Origin: an uncultured Eubacteriales bacterium
GTDB lineage: Bacteria; Bacillota; Clostridia; Saccharofermentanales; Saccharofermentanaceae
Assembly: GCA_900314745.1 (NCBI GenBank)
Contig: OMWK01000007.1
Location: forward strand, 53,007-117,006
Length of the DNA: 64,000 nt
Direction: 5' to 3'
Part shown: positions 20,462-29,641 of the stretch, piece after piece
Numbering within the stretch: the first letter of the stretch is position 1
How the letters are laid out: the number at the start of each line of letters is the position of its first letter
The notes under the pieces: generated by a model
Told to the model about the DNA's origin: nothing
Databases searched by the model: none
What the model saw: the letters and a program-made list of their open reading frames with translations, nothing else
Program-made: the position numbers and the translations under genes

Positions 20462-21668
20462 TCTTAACCTCCTTGCTTATTCCGGTTACAACAGCCGAAG
20501 CTTCACCGTCACTGAATACAATATTGATATTTGAATCTACGCTTACTGAATCAACCGATGAAGCCGGTGTGCCGTCTTCAAGGGTTACATATGAATAACC
20601 TCTTCTTAATACATTATGAGGGCCTAAGATCGCGAGCTTATCAATATAAGACAGAAGATCCTTTCTGTAGGCTGTTATGAGATTCTTCTCATTGCCTCTA
20701 AGTCTCTCATTAAGAGCATTAAGTTCATTACGCTTAGTCTTAACAACATATTCAGGCTCAAAAAGCGCCCTGTTGGTTCTTAATGAATCCAACGCAGCCC
20801 TCTTCCTTGTAAGAACTGTTCTCATGTTATTGTGAAGCTTCTCACGCAATATCCCGTTTGAAGTTTTAAGCTCTTCATATGTCTTAATGACATCTTCGGC
20901 AGCTGCCGTTGGTGTAGGAGATCTTTTATCCGCCACCCAATCCAGAATAGTGACATCAGTCTCATGACCGATCGCGGAGATAACGGGAATCTTGCAATTA
21001 TATACTCTTCTTGCGAGAGTCTCATCATTAAATCCCCATAAGTCCTCAATGGATCCTCCGCCTCTCGCGATGATAATTACATCAACGTTATTGCGTGATG
21101 AGAAATAATCAATTCCGTCTATTACTTCCGAGGGACAATTCTCGCCCTGTACGGATGCAGGATAAAGAACCGCATCAAAATAAGGATTTCTCTCGTTAAG
21201 CTTAACGAGCATATCATGAATTACCGCACCGGTCGCAGAACTAATAATTCCGATCCTTCGAGGTCTTACTGGCAGTGGCAGTTTATGCTCCTTTGCAAAA
21301 AGTCCTTCCTTATCAAGCCTGTCATACAATGCCTTAAGCTGAGCCTTAAGAGTACCGGAACCTGCAAGTCTCATGGAATTGCACATAATCTGGAAGGAAC
21401 CCCTGACTTTATATATGGTGCAGTAACCGCCAACGGTAACCTTATCACCATCCTTGGGTCTGAAATTAACTGTCGAGAACTTAGAAGCGAACATGACTGC
21501 ACTTATCTGTGCATCCTGATCCTTCAGCGTGAAATACGCATGTCCGCTGGCATAAACCTTAAACCCGGAGATTTCTCCGGTAACTTCCAAATTCGATAAT
21601 AGGGGGTCTGAAGAAACTACCTGCTCAGCATATGAATTAAGTTCGGAAACTGAAGCAAATGGGTGCAT
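20454..21668 (-). CDS. xseA: Exodeoxyribonuclease VII large subunit
   Basis: 404 residues. An N-terminal OB fold (about 1-100), a catalytic domain with the IARGGGSIEDLWGFNDE signature (about 190-210), the GHETDVTILDW motif near 225-235, and a long C-terminal coiled coil. It degrades single-stranded DNA with XseB in repair and recombination. It lies seven bases after nusB with a GAGG site. Confidence 0.97.
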   Translation of the reverse strand: MHPFASVSELNSYAEQVVSSDPLLSNLEVTGEISGFKVYASGHAYFTLKDQDAQISAVMFASKFSTVNFRPKDGDKVTVGGYCTIYKVRGSFQIMCNSMRLAGSGTLKAQLKALYDRLDKEGLFAKEHKLPLPVRPRRIGIISSATGAVIHDMLVKLNERNPYFDAVLYPASVQGENCPSEVIDGIDYFSSRNNVDVIIIARGGGSIEDLWGFNDETLARRVYNCKIPVISAIGHETDVTILDWVADKRSPTPTAAAEDVIKTYEELKTSNGILREKLHNNMRTVLTRKRAALDSLRTNRALFEPEYVVKTKRNELNALNERLRGNEKNLITAYRKDLLSYIDKLAILGPHNVLRRGYSYVTLEDGTPASSVDSVSVDSNINIVFSDGEASAVVTGISKEVKNG

Positions 21669-21675
21669 ATCAACC

Positions 21676-22074
21676 TCAAAGGCTCTTCTCGTAGCTGCTC
21701 AGAACTCCGTTGATATACGAATAGGAATCATCTGTGCCGTACTTCTTAGCGAGTCTTACAGCCTCGTTAATGGCAACACTTGTGGGAATATCCTCGTTGG
21801 AAGATATCTCATATACGGCCGTCTCAAGAATAGCTTTATCGAGTTTGGGGATTCTGTCCAAAGTCCAGTTCTTGAGGAACTTGGAAATATTCTCATCAAG
21901 AGCATCCCTGTTGGTCAAAACACCGACAACCGTGGACTTGAAATACTCGAGGTCCTCCTGAAGATCAGGCTTGTCCTTAACATAGAGATCGATCTGCTCA
22001 TCGATAGTCTCTTTCCTGAAATCAAACTGGTAAACAAAGAATACTACTGCTTCACGCGCATCAATTCTGCTCAT
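21676..22074 (-). CDS. nusB: Transcription antitermination factor NusB
   Basis: 132 residues, the usual length. The N-terminal R-DAREAVVFFVYQFDF helix and the C-terminal AINEAVRLAKKYG helix are typical. NusB with NusE binds boxA in rRNA leaders for antitermination. Its start overlaps the DUF2273 gene by four bases in the conserved asp23-amaP-DUF2273-nusB order. Confidence 0.95.
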   Translation of the reverse strand: MSRIDAREAVVFFVYQFDFRKETIDEQIDLYVKDKPDLQEDLEYFKSTVVGVLTNRDALDENISKFLKNWTLDRIPKLDKAILETAVYEISSNEDIPTSVAINEAVRLAKKYGTDDSYSYINGVLSSYEKSL

Positions 22075-22307
22075 CTTATTCTCCCGGGGGGAAGTATTCT
22101 GTCAAGGAGCTTCTTAAACCTGCTCTCATCACCGAAGAGAAAAGCTCCGACAATAAACCCAATTAATGTGAATAATACAATAAAAAGAGTCTTCCAGAAT
22201 CCGAATATGCAGATCAGAACGGCGACTACAAAGAATATGAAGGCAAACAGTGCACCTGCCTTGGTATTCTTGAGTTTCTCAAATATTCTGGAAAGAAGGC
22301 GTTCCAT
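22071..22307 (-). CDS. DUF2273 small membrane protein
   Basis: 78 residues with two membrane helices forming a hairpin (about 17-35 and 38-58) and a basic C-terminal tail ending in LPPG. This is the DUF2273 family, nearly always found between AmaP and Asp23/NusB genes. It probably sits in the membrane with AmaP as part of the alkaline-shock protein assembly. It overlaps nusB by four bases. Confidence 0.88.
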   Translation of the reverse strand: MERLLSRIFEKLKNTKAGALFAFIFFVVAVLICIFGFWKTLFIVLFTLIGFIVGAFLFGDESRFKKLLDRILPPGRIR

Positions 22308-22310
22308 GTA

Positions 22311-22865
22311 TTATCGACCTTCTACTCTTGCTGCAGCAGGCTCAACTCTGGTAACTCTTACCTTAACCTCTTCAACTATGATTCCCGTATATCTCTCGAT
22401 ATCCTTCTTGATCCTCTCCTGAACCTTGGACATCGAGGAAGGAATCTCAACGTTGGAATAAAGGATAGCTCTGATGCTTACGTTAATTGAACCGTTCTTG
22501 CCGGACATTACTCTGGCCTTAACGGTCTTGATACCTGCCTGAGCAGACATGGCGGAATTCCTGGCAATTGACTCGAGAGCATCAGCTCCGATGTCTACAG
22601 AACCGATATCAGTCTTACGAAGCTTGGTCCTGTAGGCCCTGCCAACGGAAATAACACCGAATATGCTGATTACGCATGTAATTATGACAACCAGCAGAAC
22701 ACCGATATATGCATATCTGGTGACAGGGTTAGTAACAATGGAAGACAAAGGAGAAAGAAGGTCGGCAAAGATACCGTCATCGATAACTGCGAAAAGCAGG
22801 ATTATCGATAACAGCGCAAGAAACACAGAATAAACAAACAGAAAGAAACGCATTAGTCCGTTCAT
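22311..22865 (-). CDS. amaP: Alkaline shock response membrane anchor protein AmaP
   Basis: 184 residues with two N-terminal membrane helices (about 5-27 and 51-74) and a cytoplasmic Asp23-like domain (about 90-175) containing the VEEVKVRVTRVE end strand. AmaP anchors Asp23 at the membrane in Staphylococcus. The four-base overlap with the Asp23-family gene upstream supports the same partnership here. Confidence 0.88.
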   Translation of the reverse strand: MNGLMRFFLFVYSVFLALLSIILLFAVIDDGIFADLLSPLSSIVTNPVTRYAYIGVLLVVIITCVISIFGVISVGRAYRTKLRKTDIGSVDIGADALESIARNSAMSAQAGIKTVKARVMSGKNGSINVSIRAILYSNVEIPSSMSKVQERIKKDIERYTGIIVEEVKVRVTRVEPAAARVEGR

Positions 22866-23257
22866 ATTATCTCTTCACTCCCGGGTCCTTCTTCTCTTTC
22901 CTTGATGCCGCATACATATACATCGACTGACTCAACATCAAGTCCTGTATACAGTTCGACATCCCTCTTCACCTTCTCCTGAATTGACCATGCAACTTCA
23001 GGAATAACCATTCCGTAATATATAACCGGATAAATGGTTATGGAGACATTCTCTTTGCCGGAATCTCCAAATACTACCCTTACGCCCTTACCTTCGTGAA
23101 CAACTCCGGTCTTCTCTTTAAGCGCAACGGCAAAAGAAGGCTTGAGCTCGTACACACCATCGATCTGAAGCGCGGCTTCTGCGGCATACTGTGCCACGAA
23201 GCCCTGCGTCATCGACCGGTCACCCTTTATGGATTCAATGTTCGAATTAAAGCTCAT
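22862..23257 (-). CDS. Asp23/Gls24-family envelope stress protein
   Basis: 131 residues, a single DUF322 (Asp23/Gls24) domain with the IYPVIYYGMVIPEVAWSIQ core and the final VDVYVCGI strand. These abundant proteins form a membrane-associated network through AmaP and respond to cell-envelope stress. An AAGG site precedes the ATG. It lies 24 bases after efp and leads the asp23-amaP-DUF2273-nusB set. Confidence 0.9.
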   Translation of the reverse strand: MSFNSNIESIKGDRSMTQGFVAQYAAEAALQIDGVYELKPSFAVALKEKTGVVHEGKGVRVVFGDSGKENVSITIYPVIYYGMVIPEVAWSIQEKVKRDVELYTGLDVESVDVYVCGIKEREEGPGSEEII

Positions 23258-23281
23258 CAGCCTTCTTGAGGAACGTGCTTA

Positions 23282-23839
23282 TTATGCACGCTCAAGATAT
23301 TCGCCTGTTCTTGTATCTACTCTGATTGTCTCTCCCTGGTTAACGAAGAGAGGAACCTTAACAACAGCACCTGTCTCAAGTGTTGCATACTTGTTGGCGT
23401 TATTTGTTGTATCGCCTCTTACACCGGGCTCACACTCTGTGATGACAAGCTCGACAGTGATAGGAAGCTCAACTGAGAAGATCTCACCCTTATAAGAAAG
23501 AACCTTACAGATCATCTCTTCTTTAAGGAACTTGATCGCATCTCCGATAGGAGCGGCATGAATAGGAAGCTGATCGTAGGTCTCCTGATCCATGAAGTAG
23601 TAGAGCTCGCCGTCGTTGTAAAGATACTGCATGTCTCTTCTGTCGAGATGAGCCTCTTCAAACTTCTCGTTAGGGTTGAAAGATCTCTCAACAACAGAAC
23701 CTGTCTTAACGTTCTTATACTTTGTTCTTACGAAAGCTGCTCCCTTACCCGGCTTAACGTGCTGAAACTCAACAACCTGGTAAACCTGATTATCCATCTC
23801 GAAGCAAAGTCCATTCCTAAAATCGCCTGCGCTGATCAT
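23282..23839 (-). CDS. efp: Elongation factor P
   Basis: 185 residues in three beta-barrel domains. The domain I loop reads VKPGKGAAF, with Lys32 as the tip residue that is post-translationally modified or bare in Firmicutes. The ending [10 protein letters not shown] is the canonical C-terminus. EF-P rescues ribosomes stalled on polyproline. It is the first gene of the long minus-strand block, with its own promoter and an AAGGAG site. Confidence 0.97.
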   Translation of the reverse strand: MISAGDFRNGLCFEMDNQVYQVVEFQHVKPGKGAAFVRTKYKNVKTGSVVERSFNPNEKFEEAHLDRRDMQYLYNDGELYYFMDQETYDQLPIHAAPIGDAIKFLKEEMICKVLSYKGEIFSVELPITVELVITECEPGVRGDTTNNANKYATLETGAVVKVPLFVNQGETIRVDTRTGEYLERA

Positions 23840-23874
23840 AAAATTCTCCTTGTATATTTATTAAACATCACGTT

Positions 23875-23903
23875 ATTTTACTTAAAAGAAAAAAAATATG
23901 CAA
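23875..23903 (-). promoter_or_regulatory. Promoter of efp
   Basis: Minus-strand -35 TTGCAT (23898-23903) and -10 TAAAAT (23875-23880), spacing 17, followed by a leader of about 29 bases carrying the AAGGAG site. It probably drives much of the block from efp toward recN. Confidence 0.7.
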
Positions 23904-23920
23904 CATAGTTCTATTTATCA

Positions 23921-23949
23921 TTGAATTAAGTCATTTGAGAATATAAAAT
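23921..23949 (+). promoter_or_regulatory. Promoter placing +1 at the GTG of the GGDEF/EAL gene
   Basis: -35 TTGAAT (23921-23926) and -10 TAAAAT (23944-23949), spacing 17. The GTG start at 23956 is the seventh base after the -10, where transcription normally begins. No ribosome site is present before the GTG, and an in-frame TAA at 23944-23946 rules out an upstream start. This predicts a leaderless mRNA. Confidence 0.6.
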
Positions 23950-23955
23950 GAATTC

Positions 23956-25596
23956 GTGGCTATCGGGGTTAATGACATTTATGATCTGATAAAAGTATGT
24001 CAGGATTTTGATAAGAAGTTCGCGGGTAATGATACCGTCGAACTCTTCTCTCATATACTCGGTATCAGCAAGATTTCCTACAGAATATTCTACAATGACA
24101 TAAGTATTGAATCATCCGTCATTTATAATGCTCCCAATTCAACTATGGGAGAAGAATTTGATTTCAAGCAGATATCGAGCAACGACAGACTGATCATGAT
24201 GAAGATTACAAGATTCAGTGATGCCGAGCCGTTAAATTCCGAAGACAGATTTACTCTTATGGTATTCGGCGAGACCGTAATGTCCGGTATATGCGTTAAG
24301 AATCTCATCAAGGCTTATGAGAATGCCAAGTACTATGATTCCTTAACACAGCTTACCAACGTTACCTTCTTCCTCAATTACCTTGATAAATTCCTGGAGT
24401 CAGGCAACACCGACAACTATTCCGTAGTCTGCGTTAACATCAAGAACTGCGGTGCCATCAACAGAATATTCGGTTCCGATATCACTGACAAAATAATCAG
24501 AGACTTTGCCCAGGACAGCCTGGATCTTATTGATACCAATAACTATGAGCTGCTGTCCAGATTATCTTCAGACAGTTTCATCATGGTTGCCCTGACTTCC
24601 AATGTGGAGAATATTCTTAATGCCATGAACAACTCCGAGGTCAGCGTAGACCTTAACGGAGATATAGTTGAATATAATGTCGGCATCAGAGCAGGTGTCG
24701 TTAATCTCTCATCCAATATAAGGAAGAGTTCAGATCTCATTCACCTTGCTGAGAATGCTCTCGGATTCTCTAGACTTCCTGAGAATCCCGACATCTACTT
24801 CATAAACGGAGACGGCAATCCCAACGGAAACAAGCCCTTCATCTTCCTTTCCGAGATCAACGCGGCACTTAAGTCTAATCAGTTCCTAGTTTACTTCAGA
24901 CCCTTCTACAGATACAAGGGAAGTTTTGACAAGATGGAACTTGCCGGAGCTGAAGCGGTTATCAGATGGAGGAAGGACGGCAGACTGGTTGACCCCTATA
25001 CCCTCATATCCACACCTTCGAACAACAACATCATCAGAGACATGGACGATTTCATCTTCAGGAAGACTCTTCAGACAGTCAACGCCTGGAAGAACGAAGG
25101 ACTTACCAATGTTCCTGTCTCGATTCACATATCTTCATTTGATTCATTCAATACATCATTTGCCGACAACGTTCTGAGAACAATCGACAGAAGCGGAATC
25201 GGCCGTGACATGATAACACTCGAATTCGATGAAGCCAGCTTCCACGGACACTATGACGAGATGCAGGTTGCTACTCAGAAGTTCACAAAGGCAGGCATTA
25301 AGATCTGTATATCACATTACGGAAACTTCAATTCCTCTCTCATGCTCTTAAGTGATTTTGAGTTCCAGTATCTTAAGATAGCTCCCGAACTCATCAACTC
25401 TGAGTATGTGAAGGATGTCCTCGTTCTCGAGAATCTTATATCCATGGCACAGAAGCTGGGATACGAAGTCGTATGCACAGATCCCGACAGCACTGACGTC
25501 GCAGAGAACGCCTGCCGTTACGGCTGTTCATATTTCATCGGAGATATATTCGACAAGCCTCTGTCAGAGAGATTCTTCAAGAAGCGCCTTAAGTAA
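23956..25596 (+). CDS. Degenerate GGDEF/EAL protein, probable c-di-GMP-related sensor
   Basis: 546 residues, GTG start. Residues 1-115 form a likely sensory region with no recognised motif. A GGDEF-like domain (about 120-280) keeps the DSLTQLTN entry but has SSDSF at 204-208 in place of GGDEF. An EAL-like domain follows (about 295-540): EAV at 333-335 keeps the metal-binding Glu, and the Glu of LEFDEASF remains. However, the DDFG aspartates are replaced (ISHYG near 452), the Asp of LKID is Ala (LKIA), and the Glu of the late AEGVE motif is missing. Both activities are probably lost, leaving a binding or scaffold protein. Context gives no partner. Confidence 0.8.
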   Translation: MAIGVNDIYDLIKVCQDFDKKFAGNDTVELFSHILGISKISYRIFYNDISIESSVIYNAPNSTMGEEFDFKQISSNDRLIMMKITRFSDAEPLNSEDRFTLMVFGETVMSGICVKNLIKAYENAKYYDSLTQLTNVTFFLNYLDKFLESGNTDNYSVVCVNIKNCGAINRIFGSDITDKIIRDFAQDSLDLIDTNNYELLSRLSSDSFIMVALTSNVENILNAMNNSEVSVDLNGDIVEYNVGIRAGVVNLSSNIRKSSDLIHLAENALGFSRLPENPDIYFINGDGNPNGNKPFIFLSEINAALKSNQFLVYFRPFYRYKGSFDKMELAGAEAVIRWRKDGRLVDPYTLISTPSNNNIIRDMDDFIFRKTLQTVNAWKNEGLTNVPVSIHISSFDSFNTSFADNVLRTIDRSGIGRDMITLEFDEASFHGHYDEMQVATQKFTKAGIKICISHYGNFNSSLMLLSDFEFQYLKIAPELINSEYVKDVLVLENLISMAQKLGYEVVCTDPDSTDVAENACRYGCSYFIGDIFDKPLSERFFKKRLK

Positions 25597-25611
25597 TCTT
25601 CTGTCAATTAT

Positions 25612-26259
25612 TCAATGAATAACTTTAAGAAATGACCTTCTGTGGATAGGGCACATTCCCAGTTCGCGAATGGCCTTATAGTGAGCCGCAGTACCGTATC
25701 CCTTATGACCTGCAAAGCCGTAACCGGGATAAACTTCATCATATTCCGCCATGATCCTGTCCCTTGTCACCTTTGCAAGAACGGATGCTGCAGCGATAGA
25801 ATTCGAATTCGCATCTCCCTTGATGATCGGTACAACAACTTCTACACCAGTGCCTTCTAGCTTAACTGCATCAATAAGAAGCACTTCCGGGGAAACTCCC
25901 TGATCGATTAGGCCTTTCACGCAGTCCCTCATGCACTTCTTGGTAGCTTCCAGTATGTTGATCTCATCAATAAGTTCAGCTTCGGCGCGGCAAACGGAGT
26001 AGCACAGAGCTTTCTCCTTGATCTCATCAAAGAGCGCATCCCTCTTTTTTGCAGTAAGCTTCTTCGAATCATCAAGTCCGAGTATCTTAATACCGGGATC
26101 AAGCACGCACGCGGCGGCGACGACGGGACCTGCCAGCGGGCCTCTTCCCGCCTCATCAATACCCGCTATCCTTGTAAAACCTCTCGATAGGTATTCATTC
26201 TCGTAAGAAGACAGTCTCTCATACTTCTCTATAAGCTCAGCCTCGGTAAGTCTTGCCAT
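25612..26259 (-). CDS. rnhB: Ribonuclease HII
   Basis: 215 residues. The catalytic signature GIDEAGRGPLAGPV supplies the first Asp and Glu (about residues 34-35); further acidic residues lie in LIDAVKLEG and in the SNSIAAASVLAKVTRD helix. RNase HII cuts RNA in RNA-DNA hybrids and removes misincorporated ribonucleotides. It follows rbgA in a TAATG one-base overlap, the conserved ylqF-rnhB pair of Bacillota. Confidence 0.96.
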   Translation of the reverse strand: MARLTEAELIEKYERLSSYENEYLSRGFTRIAGIDEAGRGPLAGPVVAAACVLDPGIKILGLDDSKKLTAKKRDALFDEIKEKALCYSVCRAEAELIDEINILEATKKCMRDCVKGLIDQGVSPEVLLIDAVKLEGTGVEVVVPIIKGDANSNSIAAASVLAKVTRDRIMAEYDEVYPGYGFAGHKGYGTAAHYKAIRELGMCPIHRRSFLKVIH

Positions 26260-27113
26260 TATTTCTTCACCTTCTCGAAAGTAATTCGTCCGATCCTTCC
26301 GCTTCTAAGATCATCAAGGAAGAGTCTTGCGAATCTGTCTTCATCAACTCTGCCGCCGCTCATGATGCAGCCTTTCTTCCTTCCCATCTCCTGGAAGCGG
26401 TCATAAGGATCCATGCCTTCCTCATAACTTCCGTAGCGGGCGCTCATGAGTTCCGGATACATCTCCCAAAGCAAGTTAGCGGCATCGTATGCAACCTCAA
26501 TTACATCAGTTACCTCAGCCTTAACGGCACCAGTCGCGGCAAGTATGACCTGAGACTTTCTGTTTCCAAGCTTTGGCCAGAGAACACCCGGCATATCCAT
26601 AAGCTCGAGTCTTCCGCCCGTGGGTATCCACTTAGGCTGCCGTGTGACACCGGGCTTATCGCCGGTCACAGCGGCTTTTTTGCCTGCAAGTGTATTGATA
26701 AGTGTCGACTTGCCCGTATTAGGAACTCCGACAACCATAACTCTTACGGGTCTTCCCATTCTGCCCTTAGCCGCTGCCTTATCAAGAATGTCCTTCATAA
26801 GCTCCATGGTAAGATCCGTAAGCTTCGTGATGCTCTTACGGTCAATAGCCTCCAAAGATACTGAAGGAATCCCATGCGACTTAAAGTGTTCTGTCCACCT
26901 TTGTGTGTCCGCGGGATCAGCAAGATCGGACTTATTCAAGATAAGTATCCTTCTCTTGTCTCCTATGATCTTATCAAGTTCGGGGTTTCTGCTCGAGAGC
27001 GGAATCCTGGCATCACAAGTCTCATAAACTATGTCTACCAGTTTAAGCTTGTCTGAAGTATCATTGAGGGCCTTACGCATGTGCCCCGGAAACCAGTTAA
27101 TATCCTGTGCCAT
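26259..27113 (-). CDS. rbgA: Ribosome biogenesis GTPase RbgA (YlqF)
   Basis: 284 residues, a circularly permuted GTPase: the G4 motif NKSDL (about 60) comes before G1 (GVPNTGKST, about 126-134) and G3 (DMPG, about 172). The N-terminal NWFPGHM motif is the family start. RbgA matures the 50S subunit in B. subtilis. It is usually directly after rplS; here a GH3 gene separates them. Confidence 0.95.
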   Translation of the reverse strand: MAQDINWFPGHMRKALNDTSDKLKLVDIVYETCDARIPLSSRNPELDKIIGDKRRILILNKSDLADPADTQRWTEHFKSHGIPSVSLEAIDRKSITKLTDLTMELMKDILDKAAAKGRMGRPVRVMVVGVPNTGKSTLINTLAGKKAAVTGDKPGVTRQPKWIPTGGRLELMDMPGVLWPKLGNRKSQVILAATGAVKAEVTDVIEVAYDAANLLWEMYPELMSARYGSYEEGMDPYDRFQEMGRKKGCIMSGGRVDEDRFARLFLDDLRSGRIGRITFEKVKK

Positions 27114-27131
27114 ACAATTACTCTGCCTGTC

Positions 27132-29546
27132 TTACATATTAATTATTCGAGAAGCATTTATCTCAAGCTGCTCTCGTGTAACCTTACCATCGGCAAGGGC
27201 CTTACTTAAATTATCATAATCCGCCTGACATCCAGGCATGAATACATCTCCGCCAGCCATTACCACATTACACGGCAAAGGATCGGGATATACGGAATCC
27301 TTATCAGAATTATTCATGCTGACGACCCAGTCAGTCATAACGATACCCTTAAATCCGAATTCATCTCTTAAGATATCCTCCGTAAGACTTCTGCTCTCTG
27401 AAGTATGGACTCCGTTAAGAAGATTATAAGAAGTCATAAGCGCCTTCGGATTGGAATCCCTTACGCAGATCTCGAATCCCTTAAGATAGATCTCACGCAT
27501 GGCGCGTTCAGATACCCTGCTGTTTGATCTGTACCTGTTTGTCTCCTGATTGTTTGCCGCATAGTGCTTGATTGTAGTGCCCCTGCCCTTATGAGCCTGA
27601 ACACCATTCGTTATACATGAAGCCATCAAGCCGCTTATGAGCGGATCTTCGGAATAATACTCAAAATTCCTTCCGCATCTAATATCCCTGTGGATGTTAA
27701 GTGCAGGTGCAAGCCAGAGGTCAACTCCGAACAATTCCATCTCGGCTCCCGCAATGTCACCGCATATACCGGCAAATTCGGCATTCCAGGATTGGGCAAT
27801 AGCCGTTCCTATCGGAAGTGCCGTGCAGTACTGGGTCTTAACCTCATCCCCCTTACGAGGTTTGGGACTCATGATCTTAATGAAGACTCTTGCAAACCAG
27901 GGAAGAAAATCCTGCATGGTCTCCGGCAGTGCAAGATCCTTGGAGTAAACCTGCCCGTCATGGATAAAGCACTCTCGTGACAGCCTTATTCCCGCAGGAC
28001 CGTCTGCCATGACATACGACTTGATATTATGCTTGCCGAGAAGATGAGTAGTCTGACCTGCAGCGCCGGCAACACTCTTGCTCGCATTGCCGATTACGCT
28101 CATTATTCCTGCACCCGGATCGAAAGAACCTATTGCAAGATACATGAGTTCCTCATCAGAAAGATTCTTAACGGACGAAGTGTCTATATTCTTCGAAGTA
28201 CCGTAAACAACTTCGGTACACTTAATGGCATCGGAAGAAATATTGACAGTCTTAACGCCGTCATAAGTTTCAGCAGAATAGGAATGCTCAGGCTTAACAT
28301 CTGTAAATCCAGGATCACCCAATACATTTCTGACCTTCTTAACTGTAACAGTCTTATCAAGTCTTATGACACCGATAACGGAAGTATCCCTGCTGCTGTT
28401 ACCAAGTCTTAGAACATAGTCACCTGATTCAAGGACATAAGCTTCATCCGCTTCGGAATATGAAGCGATATCCTTAAGATCAAATGACAGATTTACTTTG
28501 CCAGATTCACCTGCGGCAATCTCTCCGGACTTATTAAATGCAGCGAGCATCTGGTAAGGCTGATCAAGTTTTCCTTCGGGGGCGCTAACATAAAGCTGCA
28601 CAGTCTCTTTGCCGGGATAAGATCCGATATTAACGACATCAGTTGAAATGCGAACCAAGCTTCCGTCAACATCAAAATCAGAACCTTTAAGTTCAAACTG
28701 CGTAAAACCAAGACCGAATCCGAACGGAAATAACGGTGCCTTGCCTGCTGTATCAAAATACCTGTATCCGACATAGATTCCTTCCTTATAAGATGTGTCA
28801 TTGACGCATCCGAAGTCGCCCAAGGAACAATATTCATCCTTTGTGCTCCATGTCGTAGTGAGCTTACCGGAAGGATATGTGTTTCCGAGAATGATATCTG
28901 CAAGAACAAGTCCCGTCTCTACGCCTAACTGCGACAGAAGAAGAATGTTCTTAACCTCCATTACAGGAGTAAGATCGACAGGACCTCCGGTATTAAGCAC
29001 GAGAAGAAACCTGTCAAAAGTTTTGCTAAGTTCAAGTATATCCCTTACTTCAGAATCATTAAGAAGAATATCACCCTTGATGTAATCTCTGTCAGAGCCC
29101 TCTCCTGATATACGCGATACTACATAAACCGCAATATCACCGGTTGCGTCCAGCGGAAGATCGTATTCAGGCTGAGGCATGATAACGCCCATGCTCTCCA
29201 TGACGGGATTGGAATGCTTCTTCGCGGCACGTTCCTTAATGGACTTAACGAATCTTCTTCTCGCCTTGTCTCTTATCGCATCATAACGGTCAAGCCATCC
29301 ACCGCGGCCTGAAGTAGTAATCGTAAAACCTCTTTCCTTAAGGCCGTCTTCAACGTTTACGAAGAATCTCGAATTAACTTCGCCTGAACCAGTGCCGCCC
29401 TTGACCGTACCTCTGGAACCGGAACCGTAAAGAGCAACTTTACATGGGGCGCTTACAGGAAACTTTCCGTCGTACTTAAGAAGGACCGTACATTCGGACA
29501 AGTGCGATCTTAACATATTCAAATGTTCATTCTCATAATTAAACAT
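27132..29546 (-). CDS. GH3 beta-glucosidase-type enzyme with reversed domain order
   Basis: 804 residues. The usual GH3 C-terminal sandwich domain comes first (about 30-240), then a fibronectin-III-like domain (about 290-400), and the TIM-barrel catalytic domain last. The barrel carries KHYAANNQE, a GH3 substrate-binding motif, and the nucleophile Asp739 in VMTDW. The same inversion is known in Butyrivibrio and Ruminococcus beta-glucosidases. No signal peptide is seen, so it is probably intracellular and hydrolyses imported oligosaccharides. It has no Shine-Dalgarno before the ATG. It lies between rplS and rbgA with its own promoter, breaking a widely conserved gene order. Confidence 0.88.
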   Translation of the reverse strand: MFNYENEHLNMLRSHLSECTVLLKYDGKFPVSAPCKVALYGSGSRGTVKGGTGSGEVNSRFFVNVEDGLKERGFTITTSGRGGWLDRYDAIRDKARRRFVKSIKERAAKKHSNPVMESMGVIMPQPEYDLPLDATGDIAVYVVSRISGEGSDRDYIKGDILLNDSEVRDILELSKTFDRFLLVLNTGGPVDLTPVMEVKNILLLSQLGVETGLVLADIILGNTYPSGKLTTTWSTKDEYCSLGDFGCVNDTSYKEGIYVGYRYFDTAGKAPLFPFGFGLGFTQFELKGSDFDVDGSLVRISTDVVNIGSYPGKETVQLYVSAPEGKLDQPYQMLAAFNKSGEIAAGESGKVNLSFDLKDIASYSEADEAYVLESGDYVLRLGNSSRDTSVIGVIRLDKTVTVKKVRNVLGDPGFTDVKPEHSYSAETYDGVKTVNISSDAIKCTEVVYGTSKNIDTSSVKNLSDEELMYLAIGSFDPGAGIMSVIGNASKSVAGAAGQTTHLLGKHNIKSYVMADGPAGIRLSRECFIHDGQVYSKDLALPETMQDFLPWFARVFIKIMSPKPRKGDEVKTQYCTALPIGTAIAQSWNAEFAGICGDIAGAEMELFGVDLWLAPALNIHRDIRCGRNFEYYSEDPLISGLMASCITNGVQAHKGRGTTIKHYAANNQETNRYRSNSRVSERAMREIYLKGFEICVRDSNPKALMTSYNLLNGVHTSESRSLTEDILRDEFGFKGIVMTDWVVSMNNSDKDSVYPDPLPCNVVMAGGDVFMPGCQADYDNLSKALADGKVTREQLEINASRIINM

Positions 29547-29552
29547 ATAATT

Positions 29553-29585
29553 ATTTTATTATATTTCCTTCTGTTTTGAGCACAA
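29553..29585 (-). promoter_or_regulatory. Promoter of the GH3 gene
   Basis: Minus-strand -10 TATAAT (29558-29563) with -35 TTGTGC (29580-29585) at 16 bases would give a leader of about five bases. An overlapping -10 TAAAAT (29553-29558) would place +1 on the ATG. Either way there is no room for a ribosome site. The -35 overlaps the tail of the rplS terminator. Confidence 0.5.
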
Positions 29586-29587
29586 AA

Positions 29588-29613
29588 TAAGACACCGCCG
29601 AAGCGATGTCTTA
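29588..29613 (-). terminator. Rho-independent terminator of rplS
   Basis: On the minus strand an 11-bp stem containing a G-U wobble is closed by a UUCG tetraloop and followed by TTTTGTG. It lies 28 bases past the rplS stop and ends the ylxM-to-rplS transcript before the GH3 gene. Confidence 0.85.
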
Positions 29614-29641
29614 ATTCTTGATCATTTGAAACTTCAATGAA

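Noticed and set aside
25597..25625. Terminator between the convergent GGDEF/EAL and rnhB genes
   Set aside because: TTATTCAATGAATAA is palindromic, but the feasible stem is five AT pairs with no T run, too weak to call.
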